DNA from: [Mycobacterium] zoologicum
Lineage (GTDB): Bacteria > Actinomycetota > Actinomycetes > Mycobacteriales > Mycobacteriaceae
NCBI RefSeq assembly: GCF_020172665.1
Contig: NZ_CP083985.1
Location: 1,752,741-1,816,740 of the forward strand
Direction of reading: 5' to 3'
DNA length: 64,000 bases
In this document: positions 45,791-54,667 of the stretch, piece after piece
Position numbering within the stretch: position 1 is the first letter of the stretch
How the letters are laid out: each line of letters opens with the position of its first letter
Position numbers and translations under genes: made by a program
The notes under the pieces: generated by a model
The model's input: only the letters and a program-made list of their open reading frames with translations
Database searches by the model: none
What the model was told of the DNA's origin: nothing

Positions 45791-46261
45791 TCAGACCAGC
45801 GCGGTGGCGTCGAATATCCAGGACATGTCTTCGGTTGCGAGGTTCTCGAGGTAGTTGGGTGGTGCGAAGGCCAGCACACTGGAGTAGTCCCAATAGTCCT
45901 TCCACACCGTGATTTTCCCGTCGACTACTCGGTGCACGGTGGCGAACCTCAAGGTGCCCCGCTCGCCGGTGGGAAATACCCACGTCTCGGAGTGTTCGTA
46001 CATGACGTCCGGGCCGTTGGACACCAGTTGGCCGCCGTGGTGCCGGTATTCGGCCAACCGGTCGAACAACAGCCGGAGCCGCTTGACGATGTCCTCGGGC
46101 CCGCGGGCCGCGGCTGCCGGCATCGGCATGTCCACGTAAAGGCAATCCGGCGCCAGGAAGGTCTTGAGCGCATCCCAGTCAAATCGGGCCAACGCGTGCC
46201 ACATGCCCAAGACAACGTCGCCGGTTGCGGTGGTTGAATCCGTCGTGGAGGCGTCCATCAT
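45791..46261 (-). CDS. SnoaL/limonene-epoxide-hydrolase-like NTF2-fold protein
   Basis: The protein is about 156 residues from the ATG pair at 46256-46261; an in-frame ATG at 46297 would add 12 residues. A single NTF2-fold domain is visible: MWHALARFDWDALKTFLAPDCLYVDMPMPAAAARGPEDIV, then LRFATVHRVVDGKITVWKDYWDYS, resembling limonene-1,2-epoxide hydrolase and SnoaL-like proteins. The DYWD motif near the end fits LEH-type sequences. It may be an epoxide hydrolase or a ligand-binding protein. It lies 161 bp upstream of the giant regulator on the same strand, so co-transcription is possible, and is divergent from htpG. Confidence 0.8.
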   Translation of the reverse strand: MMDASTTDSTTATGDVVLGMWHALARFDWDALKTFLAPDCLYVDMPMPAAAARGPEDIVKRLRLLFDRLAEYRHHGGQLVSNGPDVMYEHSETWVFPTGERGTLRFATVHRVVDGKITVWKDYWDYSSVLAFAPPNYLENLATEDMSWIFDATALV

Positions 46262-46319
46262 GATGGTCACTGAACCGGGTTGCGAAGCCGGTGTCAATCA
46301 TCGAGGAGGGAGATCGCAA

Positions 46320-48272
46320 ATGAGCGCGCGCGTGGAGCAGTTGGAATTTCAGGCCGAGGCCCGGCAACTGCTGGATCTGATGGTCCACTCGGTCTACTCC
46401 AACAAGGATGCCTTCCTGCGGGAGCTGATCTCCAACGCCTCCGACGCGCTGGACAAGCTGCGACTGGAGGCGTTCCGTAACAAGGACCTGCAGGCAGACA
46501 CCTCCGATCTGCACATCGAGATCGAGGTGGACAAGGCGGCACGCACCCTGACGGTCCGCGACAACGGCATCGGGATGTCGCGCGATGAGGTGGTGGACCT
46601 GATCGGCACCTTGGCCAAATCCGGAACCGCCGAACTGCGCCAGCAACTACGCGAAGCGCAGAACGCCAAGAACGAAGCAGCGTCCGAAGAGCTGATCGGG
46701 CAGTTCGGGATCGGGTTCTACTCGGTGTTCATGGTCGCCGACCGCGTCGAGATGCTGACCCACAAGGCCGGCGAGAGCGAAGCCATCCGCTGGGAATCCA
46801 GCGGTGACGGCACCTACACCATCGAAGCGGTCGACCCGGGCGAGCAAGCGCCCCAGGGCACCTCGATCATCTTGCACCTCAAACCCGAAGACGCCGAAGA
46901 CGCCCTGCACGACTACACCGCGGATCCGACGATCCGGGGCCTGATCAAGAAGTACTCCGACTTCATCGCCTGGCCGATTCGGATGCAGGTCGAGCGGGTG
47001 AGTCCACCTGTTGAAGAAGGCGGCGAACCGACCGTCACCCTGGAGACCGCGACGCTGAACTCGATGCAGGCGCTGTGGGCGCGCCCCAAAGACGAAGTCT
47101 CGCCAGAGGAATACAGCGAGTTCTACAAACACATCGCGCACGCCTGGGATGACCCGCTCGAGGTCATCGCGATGAAGGCCGAAGGCACTTTCGAATACCA
47201 GGCGCTGCTGTTCATCCCGTCGCACGCGCCGTTCGACATGTTCAACCGCGACGCGCAGGTCGGCGTGCAGTTGTACGTCAAGCGGGTGTTCATCATGGGT
47301 GACTGCGACCAGCTGATGCCCGAATATCTGCGCTTCGTCAAGGGCGTCGTCGACGCGGCGGACATGTCACTCAACGTCTCTCGGGAAATCCTGCAGCAGG
47401 ACCGGCAGATCAACGCCATCCGGCGGCGGCTCACCAAGAAGGTGCTGTCCACCATCAAGGAGCTGCAGTCGGGCCGCCCCGAGGACTACCGCACCTTCTG
47501 GACCCAGTTCGGCCGGGTCGTCAAAGAGGGACTGCTCAGCGACTTCGACAATCAGGAGGCACTGCTGGGCATCTGCTCATTCGCCTCCACGCACAGTGAC
47601 TCCGAGCCCACCACGCTGGCCGAGTACGTCGAACGCATGAAAGACGGCCAGGAGCAGATCTTCTACGCCACCGGCGAATCTCGCCAGCAGCTCCTGAAAT
47701 CACCCCACCTGGAGGCGTTCAAAGCCAAGGGCTTTGAAGTGCTGCTCCTGACCGACCCGGTCGACGAGGTCTGGGTGAACGCGGTCAGCGAGTTCGCCGG
47801 CAAGCCGCTGCAGTCGACCGCCAAGGGCGAGGTGGACCTGGACTCCGATGAGGAGAAGAGCGCCCACGAGGCCGAACGTAAGGAGCAGGAGAAAGAATTC
47901 GCCGACCTGATCGCCTGGCTGGAGCAGACTCTGACCGACCACGTCAAAGAGGTGCGGCTGTCGACCCGGTTGACCGAGTCCCCGGCCTGCCTGATCACCG
48001 ACACCTTCGAGATGACCCCGGCGTTGGCACGCATCTACCGTGCCAACGGTCAGGAGGTTCCGGTCGGCAAGCGCATCCTCGAACTCAACCCGGGCCATCC
48101 ATTGATCACCGGTCTGCGGCAGGCGCACGCCGAGCGAGGCGGCGACGCCCCCGGGCTCGCCGAGACCGCCGAATTGCTCTACGGCACAGCGCTGTTGGCT
48201 GAGGGTGGGGCGCTGGAGGATCCGGCGCGATTCGCCGAGCTGCTGGCGGATCGGCTGGCCCGAACCATCTGA
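46320..48272 (+). CDS. htpG: Chaperone protein HtpG (Hsp90 family)
   Basis: ATG 46320 follows a strong GAGGAGGGAG site and gives 650 residues, the usual mycobacterial length (Rv2299c). The N-terminal GHKL ATPase is intact: LLDLMVHSVYSNKDAFLRELISNASDALDKLR, LTVRDNGIGMSRDEV, GQFGIGFYSVFMVADRVE. The middle domain has YVKRVFIMGDC, LPEYLRFVKG-like MPEYLRFVKGVVDAADM and LNVSREILQQDRQINAIRRRL. The C-terminal dimerisation domain follows. It is an ATP-dependent cytosolic chaperone active under stress. The gene is convergent with a quinone oxidoreductase gene, only 7 bp apart. Confidence 0.97.
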   Translation: MSARVEQLEFQAEARQLLDLMVHSVYSNKDAFLRELISNASDALDKLRLEAFRNKDLQADTSDLHIEIEVDKAARTLTVRDNGIGMSRDEVVDLIGTLAKSGTAELRQQLREAQNAKNEAASEELIGQFGIGFYSVFMVADRVEMLTHKAGESEAIRWESSGDGTYTIEAVDPGEQAPQGTSIILHLKPEDAEDALHDYTADPTIRGLIKKYSDFIAWPIRMQVERVSPPVEEGGEPTVTLETATLNSMQALWARPKDEVSPEEYSEFYKHIAHAWDDPLEVIAMKAEGTFEYQALLFIPSHAPFDMFNRDAQVGVQLYVKRVFIMGDCDQLMPEYLRFVKGVVDAADMSLNVSREILQQDRQINAIRRRLTKKVLSTIKELQSGRPEDYRTFWTQFGRVVKEGLLSDFDNQEALLGICSFASTHSDSEPTTLAEYVERMKDGQEQIFYATGESRQQLLKSPHLEAFKAKGFEVLLLTDPVDEVWVNAVSEFAGKPLQSTAKGEVDLDSDEEKSAHEAERKEQEKEFADLIAWLEQTLTDHVKEVRLSTRLTESPACLITDTFEMTPALARIYRANGQEVPVGKRILELNPGHPLITGLRQAHAERGGDAPGLAETAELLYGTALLAEGGALEDPARFAELLADRLARTI

Positions 48273-48279
48273 GCCCGCC

Positions 48280-49284
48280 TTAGGGCACCAGAACCACTTT
48301 GCCGACGTTTTCTCGCGCAGCAAGAATGCGGTGGGCCTCGGCGGCATTCGCGAACGGCACTGCCGCATGCACCACCGGGGCCGCGATGCCGCCCGACAGC
48401 GCCTCGGACAGTGGGGTGATCCAGGGTCCGAGTGTGCCGCGATCGTCCCACAGTCGCAGCATGTTCAACCCGATGACGGTCTTGGACTGCTCGATCTGCG
48501 TGATCGCATTGAATCCGCGCAGCATCGCCAGCGCCTGCGGCGCCGCCCGCAGCAGGGATCGCTTCTCACCTTGCTGCAGCGACGAAAGGCCGTAGGCCAC
48601 GAGCCGTCCACCGGGACGCAACAACCCCAACGACCGATGCAGCGACGTGCCGCCGAGCGCGTCGAGCACGATGTCGTAGGGCTGCAGGCCCTTCCACCAG
48701 CCCTTGCGGCGGTAGTCGATGGCGCGGTCGATACCCAGCGCGGCGAGCCGGTCATGTTTGCCCGGTGACGCGGTGCCGTGCACGACCGCCCCGGCGGCCT
48801 TGGCCAGCTGGATCGCCGCGATGCCGACGCCACCGGCCGCGGCGTGCACCAGCACATGTTCGCCGGCCTGCAGCGATCCGTAGCCGTGCAGCGCGGCCCA
48901 AGCCGTCGCGTAGTTCACCGGGATGGCCGCGCCCTCCTCGAAGCTCATCGACGGCGGCAGCACGACGGTGTCCGTGGCGTTGGCGTTGACGATCTCGGCG
49001 TAGCCGCCGAAACGGGTGCCGGCCAGCACCCGCTCACCGATGCGGGCCGGGTCGACACCGTCACCGACGGCCTCGATGGTGCCGGCCACCTCGTAGCCGA
49101 CCACGGCGGGCAGCTTCGGGGCATCGGGATACAGTCCGACCCGCGCGAGGTGGTCGGCGAAGTTCACCCCCGCCGCGCGCACCCCGATGCGCACTTGACC
49201 GCCACCGGGCGGCGGAGGGTCGGCGCGGTCCTGGACCTGGAGCACCGATGGGGGGCCGGTTTTGGTGATCACGACGACGCGCAT
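48280..49284 (-). CDS. Medium-chain quinone oxidoreductase-like protein (VAT-1/zeta-crystallin type)
   Basis: ATG 49284 gives 334 residues of the MDR superfamily without catalytic-zinc ligands. N-terminal GroES-like domain: [36 protein letters not shown]. The NADPH-binding Rossmann motif is at [20 protein letters not shown], then [23 protein letters not shown]. Such enzymes reduce quinones or enones with NADPH in the cytoplasm. The sequence is closest in style to VAT-1-like oxidoreductases. The frame continues upstream only as shadow of the divergent gene, whose start is 40 bp away. Confidence 0.88.
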   Translation of the reverse strand: MRVVVITKTGPPSVLQVQDRADPPPPGGGQVRIGVRAAGVNFADHLARVGLYPDAPKLPAVVGYEVAGTIEAVGDGVDPARIGERVLAGTRFGGYAEIVNANATDTVVLPPSMSFEEGAAIPVNYATAWAALHGYGSLQAGEHVLVHAAAGGVGIAAIQLAKAAGAVVHGTASPGKHDRLAALGIDRAIDYRRKGWWKGLQPYDIVLDALGGTSLHRSLGLLRPGGRLVAYGLSSLQQGEKRSLLRAAPQALAMLRGFNAITQIEQSKTVIGLNMLRLWDDRGTLGPWITPLSEALSGGIAAPVVHAAVPFANAAEAHRILAARENVGKVVLVP

Positions 49285-49323
49285 GGGTGCCAGCCTATTG
49301 CTCCGAAGGCCATAATCGTCTGC

Positions 49324-50067
49324 GTGGACGTTCTCGATGAGCTGAACAGGTTGGTGGCGCTGTCGGGCGCGGAGGCGGCCGACTCCGATCCCGCGGTGGC
49401 CGAGTTTGCCGAGCAGTTCGGTGTCGATGTCTCGATGATCACCGATTCTCAACGGTCCCGGCTGTGGGAGGCGTTGGGGGAGAGGACCTTCAGCGCTGTG
49501 GTGCAGATGTTCATCGCCGACTTCGTGCCGAGGGTGCGCGCCGGTCTCGACGCGCTGGGTGTTCAGGTGGCATGGCCGGACACCAACTCCCAGGATCGCA
49601 CGGGCAACGTGGCCGACGCATTGTTCAACGGGTTCATGCCCGCCGTCGCCCGGCTGCGGTCCCTGGATCCGGTGACTTCTGAGGTGGTGCGGTTGCGCGG
49701 CGCGGCCCAACACAACTGCCGGCTGTGCAGGTCGCTGCGCGAGACGACCGCCCTGAACGCCGGCGGATCTGAGTCGCTCTATGACGACATCGAGCGGTTC
49801 GAGGATTCGCCGCTGCTCAGTGAGGTTCACAAGGCGGCGCTGCGCTACGTCGACGCGCTGATCTGGACACCGGGACACATCGACGCCGACGTGGCCACCG
49901 GAGTGCGTAGGCACTTCACCGATGAGCAGGCCATCGAGCTGACCCTGGACGTGATGCGCAACGCCGGCAACAAGATCGCGGTGGCACTGGGTGCGGACGC
50001 ACCCCGGGTGACCGAAGGCACCGAGCGCTACCTGCTCGACGCCGACGGCCAGACCGTCTACGGCTGA
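49324..50067 (+). CDS. Carboxymuconolactone decarboxylase/AhpD-like protein
   Basis: GTG 49324, preceded by CATAAT (49311-49316) at leaderless spacing, gives 247 residues. The AhpD-type motif [20 protein letters not shown] contains a CxxC pair (CRLC) suited to disulfide chemistry. The C-terminal part ([41 protein letters not shown]) fits the all-helical CMD fold. Likely a peroxidase- or redox-related enzyme; substrate unknown. Its last 10 bases overlap the 3' end of the convergent hydrolase gene. Confidence 0.83.
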   Translation: MDVLDELNRLVALSGAEAADSDPAVAEFAEQFGVDVSMITDSQRSRLWEALGERTFSAVVQMFIADFVPRVRAGLDALGVQVAWPDTNSQDRTGNVADALFNGFMPAVARLRSLDPVTSEVVRLRGAAQHNCRLCRSLRETTALNAGGSESLYDDIERFEDSPLLSEVHKAALRYVDALIWTPGHIDADVATGVRRHFTDEQAIELTLDVMRNAGNKIAVALGADAPRVTEGTERYLLDADGQTVYG

Positions 50068-50933
50068 ACTCGGCCGGAGTGGCGGGCCAAAAAGCCCAGG
50101 ATGGCGTCGGCGAAGACGTCGTTGCGGTCACCGGCCACCATGTGACCCGCGCCGGCGACATCGACGAACTCCACCTGCGGGAACCGGATCAGGAACTCCT
50201 CGGCATTGTCGGCGCTCACCAGGTCGCTGAGCTGGCCACGCACCAGCAGGATCGGCACGCCGCCGTCGAGGATGGTCTGCACCGCGGCGTTGAGCCGGTC
50301 GACGTCGTGGATCTCCATCGGCCCGTGATGCTCGGCGCCGCTGATGAACTGCGGGTCCCAGTGCCAGTACCAGCGGTCGCCGCGGCGGCGCAGGTTGGTG
50401 GCGAGCCCGGTGAGGTCGGTGGGGCGCGGCCGATGCGGGTTGTAGGCGGCGATCGCGTCGGCGACCTCATCGAGCGAGTCGAAGCCGGACTCCATGTTCT
50501 CGGCCATGAACGCCTGCACCCGCTGCGCGCCCGAGGCGTCCATGTTGGGCACGATGTCGACCAGCACCACCGCGCTGACCGTATCGGGCGCCAGTTCACC
50601 GCCGAGCAGCATCGCGGCGCATCCGCCCAGTGATGCGCCGACCAGGACCGGGTTCGGCGGCAGGGTGCGCAGCACCTCGTGAATGTCGGCGGCGAAGCTG
50701 ACCAACCGGTAGTCGCCCTCGCTGGCCCAATCCGATTCGCCGTGGCCGCGCAGGTCGACGGTGACGGCCTGCCAGCCCCGCTCGGCCACCGCGGCAGCGG
50801 CGCGACCCCAGGAGCGTCGGGTCTGCCCGCCGCCGTGCAGGAACACCACTGCTCGGGCGTCGGGGTCACCGTGGCGATCGGCGATGATCCGCACATCGCC
50901 TGGTGCGTGGGTAACGAAGGTTTCCGAGGTCAT
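50058..50933 (-). CDS. Alpha/beta hydrolase
   Basis: The 291-residue protein has the alpha/beta hydrolase fold: oxyanion region [30 protein letters not shown], nucleophile elbow [13 protein letters not shown] (Ser), acid region [15 protein letters not shown] and catalytic His in [13 protein letters not shown]. The triad appears complete. No signal peptide, so it is cytosolic. The HGGGQ and DLRGHG motifs fit epoxide-hydrolase or haloperoxidase-type enzymes; substrate unknown. Confidence 0.88.
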   Translation of the reverse strand: MTSETFVTHAPGDVRIIADRHGDPDARAVVFLHGGGQTRRSWGRAAAAVAERGWQAVTVDLRGHGESDWASEGDYRLVSFAADIHEVLRTLPPNPVLVGASLGGCAAMLLGGELAPDTVSAVVLVDIVPNMDASGAQRVQAFMAENMESGFDSLDEVADAIAAYNPHRPRPTDLTGLATNLRRRGDRWYWHWDPQFISGAEHHGPMEIHDVDRLNAAVQTILDGGVPILLVRGQLSDLVSADNAEEFLIRFPQVEFVDVAGAGHMVAGDRNDVFADAILGFLARHSGRVQP

Positions 50934-51047
50934 CTAAGCATCGTATGACGGTATCGGCATGCGACCATCGTCTGCCCGGGAAAAAGGCTGTTGAGCTGCG
51001 GGTTATCGGGGTTACGATGATGTATTCATCGCTTCGGGAGGGCAATC

Positions 51048-51824
51048 ATGGCCCGTCATCTCGCCCTGGTCTACGGGGCACTCAACTACCTGGTCTTTCT
51101 GGTTGTCTTTCTGTATGCCGTCGGCTTCGTCGGCAACCTTGTGGTGCCGCGCAGTGTCGACTGTGGCCCGACGACGCCGGTGGGGGCCGCTTTCGTCATC
51201 GACGTGGCACTGCTGGGGCTGTTTGCGGTCCAACACAGTGTGATGGCACGCCCGGCGTTCAAGCAGCGGCTGACGCGCGCGGTGCCCCAGTATCTCGAAC
51301 GCAGCACCTATGTCCTGGCGTCGAATGTGGTTCTGGCCCTGTTGTTTTGGCAGTGGCGGCCGATCCCCGCCATCGTCTGGGACGTGACGACGCCGGCGGT
51401 ACGGCTGGTGGTGTGGGGCTTGTTCTGGCTGGGCTGGCTCATTGCGTTGGTGTCGACCTTCCTGATCAGTCACGTCGATCTGTTTGGCCTGCGCCAGGTA
51501 TATCTGGCGTGGCGGGCCCAGCCGTACACCGATGTCGGTTTCCGTGCCCGGTCGCTGTATCGCGTGGTGCGGCATCCGCTCATGCTGGGCTTCGTGATCG
51601 CATTCTGGGCGGCGCCCACCATGACCGTCGGCCATCTGCTGTTTGCGGTGGCGACCACCGGCTACATCCTGATCGCGACGCAGCTGGAGGAGCGTGACCT
51701 GATCGCCGCACTGGGCGACCGGTACCAGCAGTACCGTCGCCAGGTGCCGATGCTGGTGCCCGGCGCGTTCAGGCGAACGGCGCCACGGCGAACCGGCCCC
51801 ACGCCAGGAGCGCGAACACAGTGA
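51048..51824 (+). CDS. mddA: Methanethiol S-methyltransferase (MddA)-like membrane protein
   Basis: ATG 51048 with GGGAGGG upstream (51036-51042) gives 258 residues with about five membrane helices (LNYLVFLVVFLYAVGFVGN, FVIDVALLGLFAVQHSVMA, YVLASNVVLALLFWQW, LFWLGWLIALVSTFLI). Conserved motifs FAVQHSVMARPAFK, LFGLRQVYLAWR, LYRVVRHPLMLGFVIAFW and EERDLIAALGDRYQQYRRQVPML match the MddA/NnrU-related isoprenylcysteine-methyltransferase-like family, which methylates methanethiol with SAM to release dimethyl sulfide. The 3' end overlaps the convergent doxX gene by 56 bp. Confidence 0.85.
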   Translation: MARHLALVYGALNYLVFLVVFLYAVGFVGNLVVPRSVDCGPTTPVGAAFVIDVALLGLFAVQHSVMARPAFKQRLTRAVPQYLERSTYVLASNVVLALLFWQWRPIPAIVWDVTTPAVRLVVWGLFWLGWLIALVSTFLISHVDLFGLRQVYLAWRAQPYTDVGFRARSLYRVVRHPLMLGFVIAFWAAPTMTVGHLLFAVATTGYILIATQLEERDLIAALGDRYQQYRRQVPMLVPGAFRRTAPRRTGPTPGARTQ

Positions 51825-52152
51825 TGAAGGCGATGTCGCCGGCCATATAGCCCCACTCGTTGCGGCGCAGTCGGGTTGTGGCGGCGCCGGACATGAACAG
51901 CATCAGGCCGCAGGCGGCGATCGGCCCCAGCAGTGGCGCCACCCCGACCGCCGCTGGAAGCACCAGGCCGATCGCGCCGATCAGCTTGATGGTGCCGATG
52001 GTCTTGAGATGACCGTTGTCGAAGTCATCGACCCAGTGCTGGTTGGCGCCCAGCGCCCGGTACTTCTCCCGCGGAAGCAGCAGCAGGGCTGCGCCGCCGA
52101 TGACGAATCCGGTGGCGAGGATGCCCGCGATGATCCACAGGGCGGTGTTCAT
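51769..52152 (-). CDS. DoxX-family membrane protein
   Basis: ATG 52152 preceded by AAGGAG gives 127 residues with four helices (LWIIAGILATGFVIGGAALLLL, TIKLIGAIGLVLPAAVG, LLGPIAACGLMLFMSGAAT, GDIAFITVFALLAWGRF), the DoxX layout. DoxX proteins act in redox or thiol-stress complexes in mycobacteria. It is divergent from an ECF41-type sigma factor, and ECF41 sigma factors are known to control neighbouring DoxX or CMD-family genes, so this is its likely target. A minus-strand CGTCACA (52206-52212) is a weak match to the ECF41 -35 motif. Confidence 0.83.
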   Translation of the reverse strand: MNTALWIIAGILATGFVIGGAALLLLPREKYRALGANQHWVDDFDNGHLKTIGTIKLIGAIGLVLPAAVGVAPLLGPIAACGLMLFMSGAATTRLRRNEWGYMAGDIAFITVFALLAWGRFAVAPFA

Positions 52153-52236
52153 GGCGTACTCCTTGTCGTTTGTGGTTACCCCGGTCGGGTGGGGCCCGTC
52201 ATAGCTGTGACGGACCGACACCACGAGAGGTAACCG

Positions 52237-53118
52237 ATGACGACCGAATCACAGCTGGCGCGGGATTTCGAACGGCAGCGTCGTCGCCTGCTGGCGGTGG
52301 CGCATCGGGTGCTGGGCTCGCGTACCGACGCCGAGGACGCGGTGCAGGAAGCATGGCTGCGGTTGTCCCGTCAGGACACCGACGCGATCGACAACCTGCC
52401 CGGGTGGTTGACGACCGTGATCAGCCGCATCTGCATCGACACGTTGCGTTCGCGGGCCGCCCGGCCCGAGGTCTCGATCGGTACCGAGCTCCCCGAACTG
52501 GTGGTGACCGAGGACGACGACACTCCCGAGCACACTGCGGTGCTGTCGGATTCAGTGGGGCTGGCATTGCTGGTGGTGCTGGGGGCGCTGCGTCCCGACG
52601 AGCGCCTGGCGTTCGTGCTGCACGACATGTTCGCGGTGCCGTTCGCCGAGATCGGCCCGATCGTCGGGAGATCGGCCGATGCCGCCAAGATGCTGGCCAG
52701 TCGGGCGCGCCGCAAGGTCCAGGAGGTGCCCGCGCCGTCGGGGGATCGGCATGCCCGGCGCGAGGTGGTCGACGCGTTCCTGGCGGCCGCGCAGGGCGGG
52801 GATTTCGGCGCATTGTTGCGGGTGCTCGATCCCGATGTCACCTGGCGCCAGCAGACGGCCAGGGGGGTGACGGTCACGACCGGGTCCGACGCGGTCGTCG
52901 AAGTCGTTCGCCGCGGCCGGGGGGCGCGCTTCACCGCGCGTCGGGTCCTGGTCAATGGCGAGCCCGGAATCCTGGGCTGGGGTCCGTCCGGCCGGCCGCT
53001 GAACCTGATGGCGTGTACGGTGCGTGACGGTCGCCTGGTGGGCATCGTGTCGATCGCGGACCCGGTCCGGCTGGCTGGGATCGATCTGCCCGCGCCCCCG
53101 GATGTGGCCGGGCGATAA
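52237..53118 (+). CDS. sigJ: ECF41-family sigma factor with SnoaL-like C-terminal domain (SigJ-like)
   Basis: The 293-residue protein has sigma region 2 (RQRRRLLAVAHRVLGSRTDAEDAVQEAWLRL), the ECF41-typical linker WLTTVISRICIDTLRSRAA, and region 4 (RLAFVLHDMFAVPFAEIGPIVGRSADAAKML). A C-terminal NTF2/SnoaL-like domain (~175-290) follows, starting VDAFLAAAQGGDFGALLRVLDPDVTWR and ending with an IADPVRL motif equivalent to the NPDKL motif of the family. In ECF41 proteins this tail modulates activity in place of a separate anti-sigma factor. Divergent doxX is the probable target. SigJ of M. tuberculosis has this architecture; orthology is likely but not certain. Confidence 0.88.
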   Translation: MTTESQLARDFERQRRRLLAVAHRVLGSRTDAEDAVQEAWLRLSRQDTDAIDNLPGWLTTVISRICIDTLRSRAARPEVSIGTELPELVVTEDDDTPEHTAVLSDSVGLALLVVLGALRPDERLAFVLHDMFAVPFAEIGPIVGRSADAAKMLASRARRKVQEVPAPSGDRHARREVVDAFLAAAQGGDFGALLRVLDPDVTWRQQTARGVTVTTGSDAVVEVVRRGRGARFTARRVLVNGEPGILGWGPSGRPLNLMACTVRDGRLVGIVSIADPVRLAGIDLPAPPDVAGR

Positions 53119-53142
53119 AGTCGTGATCGCCAGTTGGCACCG

Positions 53143-53216
53143 GGGGCGGTAGCTCAGTCGGTTAGAGCCGCGGACTCATAATCCGTTGGTCGCGGGTTCG
53201 AGCCCCGCCCGCCCCA
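53143..53216 (+). tRNA. metT: tRNA-Met (CAT), elongator type
   Basis: Acceptor GGGGCGG pairs with CCGCCCC (53209-53215); discriminator A at 53216; CCA is not encoded. The anticodon stem GCGGA/TCCGT encloses loop CTCATAA with anticodon CAT at 53177-53179. The T-arm is GCGGG-TTCGAGC-CCCGC. The stem lacks the three G-C pairs of initiator tRNA, so it is elongator Met; a lysidine-modified Ile2 identity is less likely. Confidence 0.92.
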
Positions 53217-53261
53217 CTTTGCTTCTATGACTTCGGTTGATCCTTGACACTGCCTGAATGA

Positions 53262-53417
53262 GCTTCCGAATGCCACCCACAACAACGAATCGACGCACAG
53301 AAGAACTGCACGGAAGCGCACAAAGACGGCCGCTACAACATTGCGCAGGACGACAATGCCTATTCGTCCAAGCTTGACCGGGACGGCGACGGCCTGGCGT
53401 GGGAGCCCAAGCCGTAA
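53262..53417 (+). pseudogene. Excalibur calcium-binding domain remnant
   Basis: The frame opens after a TGA at 53259-53261 and ends at TAA 53415-53417. It has no start codon, so it is the 3' remnant of a gene. It encodes KNCTEAHKDGRYNIAQDD, then YSSKLDRDGDGLAWEPKP, a clear excalibur domain (NCTEA and LDRDGDG calcium motif). The usual terminal ACE is AWE here, removing one of the paired cysteines. Such domains are normally at the C-terminus of secreted proteins. The rest of the gene is absent, possibly lost near the tRNA-Met gene 45 bp upstream. Confidence 0.7.
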
Positions 53418-53450
53418 TGGGGCTCTTCCGGTCAGTGCACTGTCAAGACC

Positions 53451-54218
53451 TCATCCGCCAAACCAGACATTGAACAGAGCCTGAAACAACTCGTCGGTGG
53501 AAAGTGTCGGAATCTCGTTGATCGTGGTCATGCCGTCGACAACCGTGGTAGCCGAGTCAATCTGGTCTGCGGTCAACCCGAGGTAGGCACTGTGCAGTCC
53601 CAGCCCGAAGAGCAGCTGCTCCCAATTGGTGCCCCCCAACAGCAGGTCCAGCCAACTCTTGGTCACGTCCGCTACGAAGACGTCGCCGTTGATGTTGAAA
53701 ATCTCGGTGGGGTAGAGGTTGGTCGGGACGGAAGCGGCGTTGGCGCCCAGCATGACGAAACGCAAAGCGTCAGTGGGAACGCCCGCATCCATGAGTTGCT
53801 GTTCGGACAAGGCGGCCACGAGGCTGCTTTGCGAGTAGGTGAAAATTGTCAGCGGATCGCTGCACACACCGGTGGCGTCACAGCCCATGTCGCCGGCATG
53901 GTAGTCGGCGAGGATCTGGTTGACCAGGATGGACTGGCCCTCCGGGACGCTCTGGAAGAAATTGAACGTGTTGGGCAGAGTCAGCGCCAGGGTCGAGTCC
54001 GTAGTGCCCTCGTATCCCAGGGGATTGAGGTACAGATCCATCCCGCTGCTGATGTAGCTGGCGGGCGGTGTCGGGATGCCGGTCGGTCCCAGGACCAATG
54101 CATCCGTTGAGCCGTCGAGGAATTGGCGATTGTCGAAGGTATAGGATTCGGCGTTGGCAGCGGCCGCCCACATGAGGGCGGCACCGCACAGCACGGCACC
54201 GATGATCATTTTCTTCAT
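53451..54218 (-). CDS. Secreted PE-PPE-domain hydrolase-like protein
   Basis: The 255-residue protein begins with a classical signal peptide (MKKMIIGAVLCGAALMWAAAANA, cleavage before ESYTF). The mature part matches the PE-PPE C-terminal domain: ALVLGPTGIPTPP, DLYLNPLGYEG, VPEGQSILVNQILADYHAG, CSDPLTIFTYSQSSLVAALSEQQL and LRFVMLGANAA. TYSQSS supplies the serine of an alpha/beta-hydrolase-like elbow, reported as esterase in this family. Normally the domain is attached to PE or PPE type VII modules; here it carries its own Sec signal. Two cysteines (GCDATGVC) are nearby. It is divergent from the esterase cluster across an AT-rich spacer. Confidence 0.85.
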   Translation of the reverse strand: MKKMIIGAVLCGAALMWAAAANAESYTFDNRQFLDGSTDALVLGPTGIPTPPASYISSGMDLYLNPLGYEGTTDSTLALTLPNTFNFFQSVPEGQSILVNQILADYHAGDMGCDATGVCSDPLTIFTYSQSSLVAALSEQQLMDAGVPTDALRFVMLGANAASVPTNLYPTEIFNINGDVFVADVTKSWLDLLLGGTNWEQLLFGLGLHSAYLGLTADQIDSATTVVDGMTTINEIPTLSTDELFQALFNVWFGG

Positions 54219-54372
54219 GGCTCCACCTTGAGCGCAAGTTCACGGATGATTTGGGGGATGACGCCGAGCCGAATCTGCTGGGCGCACGAATTCAGTAGCC
54301 AGCGCCCTGCCCTCCGGCAGGTATCTGGCGTGCGCTGTAGTACCGGTTGTCGACGTTGAAAATTATTGCAGT

Positions 54373-54410
54373 CGGCGAAAATTTCGTCTCCGGAATCGAA
54401 ATATTCGCCG
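54373..54410. repeat. 38-bp inverted repeat, 14-bp arms with one mismatch
   Basis: The left arm CGGCGAAAATTTCG (54373-54386) and right arm CGAAATATTCGCCG (54397-54410) are complementary at 13 of 14 positions around a 10-bp loop. It is mid-spacer between divergent genes, 155 bp and ~290 bp from the two starts, so it could be a large operator or an RNA hairpin of an unseen transcript. Confidence 0.75.
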
Positions 54411-54667
54411 GTAAAAATATGTGCCGGTCAAAGGATCTCGCGCCGGCAGTCCACGTGCATCATGCGGCGCGGAATAAGTGAACGATGCGTCCCACGTCTC
54501 AGTGGAGACAAGTGTCACGATGTCGCTTATTGCGCACACGCTGTCTACTGAAATTGCGCCCGAGCGGACTTCGGTCAGGGTCAACCCGGAAGGCCTTGTG
54601 CAGTTCGGGTCCGTACCTCTGGCCGCGCGGTGGGGCCCCGCAGATGCCGACACCGACAACCGTGCCA

